DNA of 11,739 nt from positions 1-11,739 of the forward strand of contig JAQYVS010000052.1 of assembly GCA_030145365.1 (NCBI GenBank), in the 5' to 3' direction. This DNA is from Desulfofustis sp. (GTDB lineage Bacteria; Desulfobacterota; Desulfobulbia; Desulfobulbales; Desulfocapsaceae). A model generated the notes under the pieces. That model was given only the letters and a program-made list of their open reading frames with translations, made no database searches and was not told the origin of the DNA. This document shows positions 1 through 6,895 of this stretch, piece after piece. The number at the start of each line of letters is the position of its first letter. The first letter of the stretch is position 1. A program made the position numbers and the translations under genes.

Positions 1-365
1 GGTGGCGCATCAAATAAACCATTTTTCAGTGCCTGGAGATATAAGCCGGTCCCTCCGGTTAAAAGTGGTATTGCTCCCTTTTGATGAATTTCACTAATCG
101 CATTCAGACAGTCACGGACGAATCTGGCAGCATTATATGGTTCATTGGGATCGACAATGTCAATAAGATGATGTGGAACCTGAAGTTGCTCATGTTTTGT
201 TGCTTTTGCCGTGCCAATGTCCATATAGCGATAAACCTGCATGGAATCTACACTGATGATCTCGCACAGGAATTCGCGGGCGATTGTCAGGGAGAGCGAA
301 GTTTTTCCTATGGCAGTCGGTCCGATCAATGCAAGAACCGGTTTATCTATGTTATCCGGCTGCAT
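1..365 (-). CDS. miaA: tRNA dimethylallyltransferase, N-terminal part (cut by window edge)
   Basis: MiaA transfers a dimethylallyl group from DMAPP to N6 of A37 in tRNAs that read UNN codons, giving i6A37. About 121 codons are visible and the C-terminal remainder lies beyond base 1. The translation starts MQPDNIDKPVLALIG. It shows the P-loop GPTAIGKT (residues 15-22), the DSMQVYRYMDIGTAK substrate and tRNA-binding segment (about 40-54), PHHLIDIVDP, and the GGTGLYL motif near the edge, all hallmarks of the family. The ATG at 365 lies one base past the TGA of the upstream helix-hairpin-helix gene, so the two are almost certainly co-transcribed and probably translationally coupled. There is no sign of damage in the visible part. 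The frame is open to the window edge, so the truncation comes from the window. Confidence 0.95.
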   Translation of the reverse strand, partial: MQPDNIDKPVLALIGPTAIGKTSLSLTIAREFLCEIISVDSMQVYRYMDIGTAKATKHEQLQVPHHLIDIVDPNEPYNAARFVRDCLNAISEIHQKGAIPLLTGGTGLYLQALKNGLFDAP

Positions 366-366
366 A

Positions 367-786
367 TCAGTCAAAGCGCAGGAACTGTTGAAAGTGTTCA
401 AGGCGCTTCGGGCCAATTCCTTTCACTCTGAGAAGATCTTGAGCTGATTCAAATTGACCATGTTTCAGCCTTTCTGCAACGATGCGATGCGCGTATTCAG
501 GCCCTATTCCAGGTATAGTCATCAGAAGTGATGGATCTGCCCTGTTTACCGGTAATTTTTCAAATTGATAGAGAGCCAGAAGCACTTCATGCTGCTCAGG
601 GGCAAGCTGATTATTTGCAGTTCCGATATGAAGTGAATTAATATCTATACCGGGCTGCAATTCATATTTACCTGTAATGGCAGAGGCAGATAGATAATCA
701 GATAAATCGTTGACTATCAGACACATTACCCAAGCCACAGGTAGCAGCAGCATGACCAATATCCTGATGTCGCGTTGTTTTGACAT
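367..786 (-). CDS. ComEA-like helix-hairpin-helix protein, membrane-anchored
   Basis: A 139-residue protein with one N-terminal hydrophobic segment (about residues 8-25, after the basic start MSKQRDIRIL). A linker of about 50 residues follows, then a C-terminal ComEA-type double helix-hairpin-helix. The two hairpins are IPGIGPEYAHRI (91-102) and VKGIGPKRLEHF (121-132), preceded by LPVNRADPSLL, which matches the usual 'lNiNtA...L..lpGIG' entry. Such domains bind DNA non-specifically. ComEA homologues sit outside the inner membrane and pull in DNA during transformation, but many short ones in non-competent bacteria have no proven role. The start at 786 has only a weak AAGG very close to the ATG. 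The gene is first in a unit with miaA, which follows after one base. Whether it takes part in DNA uptake cannot be told here because no other com genes are present. Confidence 0.82.
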   Translation of the reverse strand: MSKQRDIRILVMLLLPVAWVMCLIVNDLSDYLSASAITGKYELQPGIDINSLHIGTANNQLAPEQHEVLLALYQFEKLPVNRADPSLLMTIPGIGPEYAHRIVAERLKHGQFESAQDLLRVKGIGPKRLEHFQQFLRFD

Positions 787-893
787 TGCCTTATTAAACA
801 GTAGAACTAACCTCGTGAAACGAATTTATTGGCCACAAGTTTAAAGCTTAACTAAAGATAATCTCGCTGTGAATCTATGCAACGTAATAATGC

Positions 894-922
894 TTGTGAG
901 TCCGGAATTGAAAGGGTATAAC
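894..922 (+). promoter_or_regulatory. Candidate sigma70 promoter for trmL-serC-rlmN
   Basis: TTGTGA (894-899) and TATAAC (917-922) are separated by exactly 17 bases and match the -35 and -10 consensus at 4 of 6 and 5 of 6 positions. They lie 44 bases before the trmL start in the 179-base gap between divergent genes. This is a pattern match only. No comparably good promoter was found for the minus-strand comEA-like/miaA pair in the same gap. Confidence 0.4.
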
Positions 923-965
923 GTCTTGCCACGATTACATGGTCTTACAGTAGAAAAAAAGTAAA

Positions 966-1451
966 ATGTCCAATTTCAATATTGTCCTAGTGGAACCGGA
1001 AATACCTCCCAATACCGGTTCTATCGCCCGTCTCTGTGGAGCAACCAATTCTACCTTGCACTTGGTACATCCCTTGGGATTCTCAACCTCTGATAAATAT
1101 CTAAAGAGGGCTGGACTTGACTATTGGCAGCATGTCCAGGTTGTTCATTGGGAAAATCTGGGACATTTTTTTAAATCTTGTGAGGAAACGGCATTGAAGT
1201 TTTTTACAACGAAGACCACAAGACCATATACTTCCGCTGTCTATCGACCGGGTGATTATCTGATTTTCGGAAAAGAAACGAAAGGTTTGTCTACAGAAAT
1301 CCGCTCTCTCTATGAAGAGTTGTGTTTTACCCTGCCAATGAATAACGAAAACATCAGAAGCCTCAATCTTGCAATGACCGCAGGAATTGTTTTATATGAA
1401 GCCTTGAGACAACAGAGTACTGAAGATAAGCTTTTGAAAACAAATAATTAA
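966..1451 (+). CDS. trmL: tRNA (cytidine/uridine-34-2'-O)-methyltransferase TrmL
   Basis: A SPOUT-class methyltransferase of 161 residues, close to the roughly 157 of E. coli TrmL. It methylates the ribose of the wobble base (C34 or U34) of tRNA-Leu isoacceptors using S-adenosylmethionine. The knotted SAM-binding motifs are all present: VEPEIPPNTGSIARLCGAT (residues 9-27), LIFGKETKGL (99-108) and NENIRSLNLAMTAGIVLYEA (127-146). The HPLGF and LKRAGLDYW segments are also typical of TrmL. The ATG at 966 is the natural start, since the protein begins directly with the first strand (NIVLVEPEIP). It has almost no Shine-Dalgarno, only an A-rich stretch. It is first in a plus-strand cluster, with serC starting 48 bases after its stop. 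E. coli TrmL prefers tRNA already carrying the A37 modification begun by MiaA, which is encoded nearby on the other strand. Confidence 0.93.
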   Translation: MSNFNIVLVEPEIPPNTGSIARLCGATNSTLHLVHPLGFSTSDKYLKRAGLDYWQHVQVVHWENLGHFFKSCEETALKFFTTKTTRPYTSAVYRPGDYLIFGKETKGLSTEIRSLYEELCFTLPMNNENIRSLNLAMTAGIVLYEALRQQSTEDKLLKTNN

Positions 1452-1499
1452 TACCTGAGAGTAAGGTAGATTACACGCCTACTAGAGGAGATAGAAATC

Positions 1500-2585
1500 A
1501 TGCCCCAGCGAGTTTGTAATTTCAGCGCAGGACCCGCCACCCTGCCCTACGATGTCTTGGAACAGACTGCAAAAGACGTGGTAGATTTCCAGGGGCTTGG
1601 CATGGGCTTGATGGAAGTAAGTCATCGTTCAAAAGAGTTCATGGCAGTCGTTGACAGGACAGAAGAATTGTTGCGGGAATTGATGCAGATTCCGAACGGA
1701 TATAAAGTACTCTTTCTGCAGGGTGGTGCATCAAGTCAGTTTTTTATGGTGCCGATGAATTTGCTCTCGATAGGTAAAAAGGCCACTTATCTAAACACAG
1801 GTACTTGGGCTAAAAAAGCTATTAAAGAGGCTCAGCTTTTTGGTGATATTGATGTTGCCTATTCAAGTGAGGCCGACAATTTCAATCGTGTCCCTCACCA
1901 GGATGAATACACAATCAATGAGGAAAGTGAATATCTCTATTTTGTTTCTAATAATACTATTTTTGGTACCCAGTTCCAGAAATTCCCCGAAACCGAAACG
2001 TTATTGATAAGTGATATGTCTTCCGACATTTTATCGAGAACAATCGACGTGTCAAAATTTAGTCTGATATTCGCCGGTGCCCAGAAAAACCTTGGTCCAG
2101 CTGGCGTTACCGTGGTTATTATTAGAGAAGATCTACTGAGCAGGGCTCAAGAGGCGATTCCGACCATGCTCAAATACAGTACTCATGCCGATAAAGGCTC
2201 AATGTTCAATACTCCTCCCTGTATTGCTATTTCTGTGGTCTGTCGGGTATTGGAATGGCTCAAGGGAATTGGTGGTACTGATGTAATCCAGCAACGTAAT
2301 GAGCAGAAATCTGCAATTGTCTATGAGGTTATGGACAGTGGCAGCTACTATCGCGGACATGCCGCCAAGGATTCACGTTCTCACATGAACGTATCTTTCA
2401 ACCTGCCCTCCCCTGAGCTTGAAGCTCAGTTCATTGCTGAAGCAACCGATGAGGGTCTGCATGGATTGAAAGGGCATCGTTCCATCGGCGGCTGCCGGGC
2501 CTCTATTTATAATGCCTTCCCTATTGAAGGTGTTCAAAAACTTACCCATTTTATGGAAATGTTTGCTCAAAAAAACCCGGTTTAA
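1500..2585 (+). CDS. serC: Phosphoserine aminotransferase
   Basis: A PLP-dependent class V aminotransferase of 361 residues, full length for the family. It converts 3-phosphohydroxypyruvate plus glutamate to O-phosphoserine in serine synthesis, and can also act in the DXP-dependent pyridoxal phosphate pathway. Visible marks are the N-terminal FNFSAGPA-like NFSAGPATLP (residues 7-16), MGLMEVSHRSKEF (35-47), FLQGGASSQF (72-81) around the phosphate site, and GAQKNLGPAG (193-202), whose K196 should form the Schiff base with PLP. HRSIGGCRASIYNA near the C-terminus is the usual substrate-phosphate region. The start is well supported by AGAGGAG at 1484-1490, nine bases before the ATG, the strongest ribosome-binding site in the window. 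It sits between trmL and rlmN on the same strand; no serA or serB is present. Confidence 0.96.
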   Translation: MPQRVCNFSAGPATLPYDVLEQTAKDVVDFQGLGMGLMEVSHRSKEFMAVVDRTEELLRELMQIPNGYKVLFLQGGASSQFFMVPMNLLSIGKKATYLNTGTWAKKAIKEAQLFGDIDVAYSSEADNFNRVPHQDEYTINEESEYLYFVSNNTIFGTQFQKFPETETLLISDMSSDILSRTIDVSKFSLIFAGAQKNLGPAGVTVVIIREDLLSRAQEAIPTMLKYSTHADKGSMFNTPPCIAISVVCRVLEWLKGIGGTDVIQQRNEQKSAIVYEVMDSGSYYRGHAAKDSRSHMNVSFNLPSPELEAQFIAEATDEGLHGLKGHRSIGGCRASIYNAFPIEGVQKLTHFMEMFAQKNPV

Positions 2586-2623
2586 TCCATTGGTGGAAGA
2601 AGTCATTGCTTTCTTAAATTGAG

Positions 2624-3688
2624 ATGATTGATTGTAAAAACCTAGATCAAAACGGTTTGGAATCGTTTGCCGAATCCCTTGATCAGCCAGCATTTCGGGG
2701 AAGGCAAATCATGTCCTGGCTCTATCGGCCAGAAATAAATGATTTCTCTCAGATGACCGATCTTGCTAAGTCGTTCAGGATCCTTCTTCCTCAGCACGCC
2801 TTCATTTCAAATTTTTCTCAACCCATAACCGAGATTTCTTCGGATGGAAGTATAAAGTTTGTATTTACCCTCGCAGATGGCCAGGTGATCGAATCGGTCA
2901 ATATTCCTGAAGTTGACCGGAACACCCTGTGTATTTCTTCCCAAGTTGGTTGTGCCATGGGCTGCAAGTTTTGCCAAACTGGATCCCTTGGATTTAAAAG
3001 AAATTTAACTCCTGCAGAGATGGTAAATCAAGTCTGCAGTGTCCGTGATTTTCTTGAATCCCAACCGGATGAACAGCGATTCGGTCCTACCGCCATAACC
3101 AATCTTGTTTATATGGGGATGGGAGAACCGTTAAATAATATGGAGAACTTGCTCACAGCAATTTCTATTTTGACCAACCAGAAAGGCCTGGACATGGCCA
3201 GCAGGAGGATCACCGTCTCAACGTGTGGAATAGTTTCTAATATGAGAGAGCTGGGCGAGAAAACAAATGTGAACCTTGCCATTTCACTGCATGCAGTGGA
3301 CAATGATACCCGCGACAAATTGATGCCGATCAATCGCCGCTATCCCATCGAGCAGCTCCTTCAAGCCTGCAGAGATTACCCGATCCAGAAGCGAAAACGG
3401 ATCATGATCGAGTATATTATGTTGGATGGGATTAATGATTCAGATCGGGAAGCGCGCCGTCTTGCCTCCCTGCTGCGAACGATACCCTGTAAAATAAATC
3501 TGCTTGCTTATAATGAATGTGACGGAATCCCCTTCCGCCCTTCTCCAAACAAAAGAATCCTCGCCTTTCAGGAAGTATTGCGTAAAGCCCACTATTCCAT
3601 TTTCATAAGAAGCAGCAGGGGCAGCGATATAGCAGCTGCCTGCGGTCAGTTGGCCGGCAAAATAAGCCAGAAAAATTCCGACATCTAA
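2624..3688 (+). CDS. rlmN: Dual-specificity 23S rRNA A2503 / tRNA A37 C2-methyltransferase, radical SAM
   Basis: A radical SAM methyltransferase of 354 residues that makes 2-methyladenosine at 23S rRNA A2503, and in E. coli also at A37 of some tRNAs. The iron-sulfur cluster motif CAMGCKFC gives Cys110, Cys114 and Cys117 (C-x3-C-x2-C). The two further catalytic cysteines of RlmN are visible by position: Cys103 in LCISSQVGC (counterpart of E. coli Cys118) and Cys340 in SDIAAACGQLAG (counterpart of Cys355, the methyl carrier). The AACGQL context distinguishes RlmN/Cfr from other radical SAM enzymes. GMGEPLNN (165-172) and the SLHAVDNDTRDKLMPINRRYP segment are also typical. The ATG at 2624 is preceded by only GAG, so the ribosome-binding site is weak. 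It lies 38 bases after serC and ends 15 bases from the converging DUF445 gene. Cfr (A2503 C8) is unlikely given the close RlmN-like sequence. Confidence 0.95.
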   Translation: MIDCKNLDQNGLESFAESLDQPAFRGRQIMSWLYRPEINDFSQMTDLAKSFRILLPQHAFISNFSQPITEISSDGSIKFVFTLADGQVIESVNIPEVDRNTLCISSQVGCAMGCKFCQTGSLGFKRNLTPAEMVNQVCSVRDFLESQPDEQRFGPTAITNLVYMGMGEPLNNMENLLTAISILTNQKGLDMASRRITVSTCGIVSNMRELGEKTNVNLAISLHAVDNDTRDKLMPINRRYPIEQLLQACRDYPIQKRKRIMIEYIMLDGINDSDREARRLASLLRTIPCKINLLAYNECDGIPFRPSPNKRILAFQEVLRKAHYSIFIRSSRGSDIAAACGQLAGKISQKNSDI

Positions 3689-3703
3689 AACGTTGGGGTA
3701 CGG

Positions 3704-5317
3704 TCACATACTGACGAGAAAAATCAGGTTAACGCAGCCGATTAAGAAACCGAGCAAGGCACCAAAGAGGTTGATGTATTTAAATTGCTCCTGCATGATG
3801 GACAACAGCAATTTTTCCAACCGAAGCAGATCAAATGAGTCTATTTTATCGATAACTATTTTTTTGAAGTTGATTGATTTGACAATGCCCGGAACTTCTG
3901 AGATAAGCATCTTTGTCGTCATTTCCCTCATCGAGTAACACATTCCTTCGGTAACCCCTGGTGGGATAATATGGTCAAGCCTGCCTATCGGCTTGTTGAT
4001 CAAATTTTCAACCAGGCTTTCCACCATGTGATCAACCATTACCTTACTATCCTGCGACCGGACCAGGTCAAACACGCCATCATTTAATTTTTTTCTGATA
4101 TCATCGAGCCATTCCTGACCCATTATTTTTTCCACAACAGTACCGGTTCTGGCGCTGCCATTGTCGATATGAAGCGAAACGAGGTTGATAAACATTGCCG
4201 AAAGTGATTGAGAAATATTTGTTTTCCGCACAAAACCAGCGACAAGTTTAGCAAACTGACTTGAAATGTTTTGAAGCTGTTTTTCCGTGAGCCCATCTGC
4301 CAAGTCAACCAAAGGTGTATCCAATAATTGGTTGATTCGCTCATCTAATGCACCCGTTATCTTGGTCGCAACGTCTTCATCGTATAATAATGCGTCAATT
4401 TCAGGATTTTTATCACTGAGATAAAATTTGATTTTCTGCTCAACCGTCTCCATATCGAGAAAACCTCGTGCCATTGTAGACATGGATCCCATAGAATCGA
4501 TAAATTCGTCAACTGCACGCATAATTGCAGCAACGATTTTATCTCGTATTTCAGCATCTTTTAAAAAATCTGAGGCTTTTTCCTGGATAACAGGAGTCTG
4601 ATTACAGATAGTGTTGATAATCACGTCCTGAACTGCCGACGGCAGAATGTCACGACATGTTTTATGTTGACCGGCAGTTGATGATAATTCTTTTTGCAGT
4701 AGAGACTGAAACCATACTTCCAGGGCGGGATCTGAAAAGATACGATTTGCTGAATTTTGGAAAAAATCGATTATCTTTTCCCGCTGCTGACCATCAATCA
4801 ACGCATCAATGTCATTGTCAAGCAAACTATCAAACCAGCGGTTAACCGCGATTTCAAGTCCCTGTTGAACCTCACGAGAAACCATATAGCCATGCACCAT
4901 TTCCTTAATTCGATAGGCCAGGGTTTTGCGGCCAATATCGAAATAATTTTTATAGGCGGTGGGAATAATGGAATTAAGCGAACCCAACTCCAGTTTCATG
5001 TAGGAGGTGACTTTGGTTTCAATCAGAGAAAGCAGATGATCCTGAAAGGCATCTTTTTGCAGGGCATTATTAATTTCATCGCTGGTAAGCAGCTGCTCCC
5101 CAACCATCTCACCGATGTTGGTAGAAAGTTGATGCCGTTTGGAGGGAATGACACCTGGGGTCATCGGGATTCTAATGTTTCCTATACGCCATTGCTTAAG
5201 GGGACGAAACAACATCCGTATGGCTATTCGGTTTGTAAGATATCCGATAAAGGCACCGATCACGGGAGGCGTTACATAGAATAAATAGGGACTTAATGCA
5301 GAAAGTTCAGATAACAT
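3704..5317 (-). CDS. DUF445 family membrane protein, long form
   Basis: A 537-residue protein of the DUF445 (YheB-like) family, whose molecular function is unknown. The N-terminal membrane segment and signature are clear: VTPPVIGAFIGYLTNRIAIR (15-34) leading into MLFRPL, then MTPGVIPSKRHQLSTNIGE (52-70). A second hydrophobic segment closes the protein (about 513-537, FGALLGFLIGCVNLIF). The roughly 440 residues between are largely helical, charged and without obvious motifs. They contain a second MTPGVIPSKR-like element (RLDHIIPPGVTEGM) before the end, suggesting an internally related pair of modules facing the same side of the membrane. It is longer than the common form of the family (about 380 residues by recollection). 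Its ATG lies inside the end of the upstream HAD gene (11-base overlap) with no clear ribosome-binding site, so translation is probably coupled. No function is assigned. Confidence 0.85.
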   Translation of the reverse strand: MLSELSALSPYLFYVTPPVIGAFIGYLTNRIAIRMLFRPLKQWRIGNIRIPMTPGVIPSKRHQLSTNIGEMVGEQLLTSDEINNALQKDAFQDHLLSLIETKVTSYMKLELGSLNSIIPTAYKNYFDIGRKTLAYRIKEMVHGYMVSREVQQGLEIAVNRWFDSLLDNDIDALIDGQQREKIIDFFQNSANRIFSDPALEVWFQSLLQKELSSTAGQHKTCRDILPSAVQDVIINTICNQTPVIQEKASDFLKDAEIRDKIVAAIMRAVDEFIDSMGSMSTMARGFLDMETVEQKIKFYLSDKNPEIDALLYDEDVATKITGALDERINQLLDTPLVDLADGLTEKQLQNISSQFAKLVAGFVRKTNISQSLSAMFINLVSLHIDNGSARTGTVVEKIMGQEWLDDIRKKLNDGVFDLVRSQDSKVMVDHMVESLVENLINKPIGRLDHIIPPGVTEGMCYSMREMTTKMLISEVPGIVKSINFKKIVIDKIDSFDLLRLEKLLLSIMQEQFKYINLFGALLGFLIGCVNLIFLVSM

Positions 5318-5963
5318 AGCGTGCTAATTGCTCGGGTTTGGTAATGATTATGTGGGCTCCTGCCTCTTCGAGTTCTTTTCTGCTGCGAAACCCCCAGGTA
5401 ACCCCAACACTTGTCATACCGGCTGCGATTCCAGTTTTTATATCCACGCTGGTATCGCCAACAAATAGGCAGTGCTCAGGTGCAGTATTGCAATATTCAG
5501 CAATTTCCAGGGCACCCTGGGGATCAGGTTTTTTAGCTATGTTTTCACGCTGACCTGCGACAAACGTAAATTCAATATCTAAAAGAAGTCTTTCAACACA
5601 TTTTTGCGCGAACGAGTCGGGCTTGTTAGATAAAATACATTGTTTAATTGAAGCACGTGAAAGTTCTTTGAGCATCGAGATAATACCTGGATATGGTTGG
5701 GTCGTTTTATCCCAATTATGCAGATAGAATTCAGTGAATTTGTCTCTCAGTTTGGCAATCATCTTTTCTCTACCTTCTGGGACAATTCTCTGTAAAAGCG
5801 TGGCAAGTCCGTCTCCGACAAAAAAACGATACGCCTCCTTGGGATGAGTTGGCAGATCATAAAACTCCAGCGCTTTATTAGTGGCAAAGGCAATATCACT
5901 GAGCGAGTCAATGAGTGTGCCGTCAAGGTCGAAGATGATTGTTTCAATTTTTTCAGTGATCAT
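5307..5963 (-). CDS. HAD-family hydrolase, phosphoglycolate phosphatase-like
   Basis: A 218-residue haloacid dehalogenase-superfamily phosphatase of the Gph/PGMB type with a helical cap. Motif I is FDLDGTLIDS (11-20), with nucleophile Asp12 and acid/base Asp14. Motif II is LSNKP (111-115), with Ser112. Lys145 in KKPDP is motif III, and FVGDTSVDIKTG (167-178) with Asp170 and Asp174 is the metal-binding motif IV. The cap lies at about residues 20-90. The closest described activity is 2-phosphoglycolate phosphatase, but related enzymes act on pyrophosphate, beta-phosphoglucose and other sugar phosphates, so the substrate is not settled; gph is likely but not proven. The ATG at 5963 follows a run of seven A residues and lacks a Shine-Dalgarno, but is the natural start just before the first strand. 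It overlaps the DUF445 gene by 11 bases and diverges from sdhC. Confidence 0.88.
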   Translation of the reverse strand: MITEKIETIIFDLDGTLIDSLSDIAFATNKALEFYDLPTHPKEAYRFFVGDGLATLLQRIVPEGREKMIAKLRDKFTEFYLHNWDKTTQPYPGIISMLKELSRASIKQCILSNKPDSFAQKCVERLLLDIEFTFVAGQRENIAKKPDPQGALEIAEYCNTAPEHCLFVGDTSVDIKTGIAAGMTSVGVTWGFRSRKELEEAGAHIIITKPEQLARYVI

Positions 5964-6011
5964 TTTTTTTGTCGTAACCGGAATAATTGTTCAATTTCAG
6001 TTTCATTGAAT

Positions 6012-6049
6012 ATCGCTAAAAGATTGTATCAAATTAATTGATTAGCGAT
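6012..6049. promoter_or_regulatory. Inverted repeats in the gph/sdhC divergent gap (possible operator)
   Basis: An 8-bp perfect inverted repeat, ATCGCTAA (6012-6019) and TTAGCGAT (6042-6049), is separated by 22 bases. Inside the spacer, and sharing one base with the right arm, is a second smaller one, ATCAA-N5-TTGAT (6028-6042). The group sits 85 bases or more before the sdhC start and about 50 bases before the gph-like start. It could be an operator for a dimeric regulator of the sdh operon. I saw no convincing -35/-10 pair next to it, so the role is a guess. Confidence 0.3.
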
Positions 6050-6120
6050 TGCAAAAGAACCCTTTTCTTTTTGACCCAGATAGATAAATATGGGTTTTCC
6101 TTGAATCAATACTTTAAACA

Positions 6121-6125
6121 AGAGG
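6121..6125 (+). promoter_or_regulatory. Ribosome-binding site that decides the sdhC start
   Basis: AGAGG lies nine bases before ATG 6135 but only three before the in-frame GTG at 6129. Spacing favours the ATG, shortening the protein from 217 to 215 residues. Confidence 0.55.
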
Positions 6126-6134
6126 TTTGTGATT

Positions 6135-6782
6135 ATGTGGTTCATCTCCTTTATTAAGACTTCCATAGGCAAAAAACTGGTGATGGCATGTTCTGGCTTG
6201 CTGCTCCTATCATTTCTTGCAATCCATGCGTTCGGCAACGCTGCAATATACATTGGCAGCAAATATTTTCAAATTTATGCTGATGCACTTCACAGTTTTC
6301 CGGTTCTGGTCTATATCTTTGGCCTCGGTATCCTGGTTGTCTTTATCGCCCATATCGGAGTTGGGATCCTGCTGTTTTTAGAAAAACGTAGGACAGCTTC
6401 CAGGTACAACGTTCAGTCCCGGGTGGTAGAAAACACCTTTGCCTCAAGGACAATGCCGTATACTGGGTTGTTTATCTTCTTGTTTCTGATAATTCATGTT
6501 TTTGGTTTTGGTATTGCAAAACCTGAGGACATAAAAATAAGTATGCTGGTTAAAGACTACTTAAGCGGATTTTTTTACAGCCTGTTTTACATCATATCTT
6601 TTATAGCCCTCGCTATTCATTTGAATCACGGTTTCTGGAGCATGCTCCAGACCTTTGGTGTTAACCACCCGAGATATAATTTCTTGATCTCAAAATTAAC
6701 GATCATTGTCCCGGTCTTATTTCTCGTCATATTCGGTGGAATTCCGATTTATTTCATGACTGGTGCAGGGGCTTCGTATTAA
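6135..6782 (+). CDS. sdhC: Succinate dehydrogenase/fumarate reductase cytochrome b subunit (type B, dihaem)
   Basis: The single membrane anchor of a type-B succinate:quinone oxidoreductase, 215 residues from ATG 6135 (217 from an in-frame GTG at 6129). Five hydrophobic helices are visible. Four conserved histidines are placed to hold two haem b groups: H33, H75, H123 and H164 (numbered from the GTG). Their spacing of 42, 48 and 41 is similar to Bacillus SdhC and Wolinella FrdC. Other marks are IGKKLVMACSGL at the start and HLNHGFWSMLQTFGVNH (164-180), typical of the b558 family. It passes electrons between the iron-sulfur subunit and menaquinone. Two residues before H164 there is Ala162, where Wolinella FrdC has its E-pathway glutamate (E180), if this alignment holds. 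First gene of the sdhCAB operon; the direction of catalysis (succinate oxidation or fumarate reduction) cannot be read from sequence. Confidence 0.93.
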   Translation: MWFISFIKTSIGKKLVMACSGLLLLSFLAIHAFGNAAIYIGSKYFQIYADALHSFPVLVYIFGLGILVVFIAHIGVGILLFLEKRRTASRYNVQSRVVENTFASRTMPYTGLFIFLFLIIHVFGFGIAKPEDIKISMLVKDYLSGFFYSLFYIISFIALAIHLNHGFWSMLQTFGVNHPRYNFLISKLTIIVPVLFLVIFGGIPIYFMTGAGASY

Positions 6783-6817
6783 GACGATTATTAATTGGAC
6801 TTATCAGGCTTTTGACA

Positions 6818-6835
6818 AACAGAGCACACTCTGTT
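6818..6835 (+). other. Small hairpin in the sdhC-sdhA spacer
   Basis: AACAGAG (6818-6824) and CTCTGTT (6829-6835) form a 7-bp perfect stem closed by the tetraloop CACA. It is not followed by a T tract, so it is not an intrinsic terminator. The 113-base sdhC-sdhA spacer is unusually long for this operon type. The hairpin may be a processing or stability element that adjusts subunit ratios; only the structure itself is seen. Confidence 0.4.
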
Positions 6836-6895
6836 GAAACAGACGATAACTTAAGAGCCGCAGACTTAGCAGCTAAATCAGAAAAAGGTTAAAAA

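Noticed and set aside
81..431. Open frame of 116 codons on the plus strand
   Set aside because: It is antisense to miaA and the end of the ComEA-like gene, whose minus-strand products carry clear family motifs; its own translation resembles nothing.
2373..2693. Open frame of 106 codons on the minus strand across the serC-rlmN junction
   Set aside because: It lies opposite two certain genes and has no recognisable domain.
3689..3703. Bidirectional terminator between rlmN and the DUF445 gene
   Set aside because: The 15-base convergent gap and its flanks show no GC stem followed by a T tract.
4757..5284. Open frame of 175 codons on the plus strand
   Set aside because: It is antisense to the DUF445 gene, which has the family signature in the other strand. 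No ribosome-binding site or recognisable motif supports it.
6028..6042. ATCAA-N5-TTGAT as an FNR site
   Set aside because: FNR/CRP-type sites have TTGAT on the left, ATCAA on the right and a 4-base spacer; here the half-sites are in the opposite order with 5 bases between.
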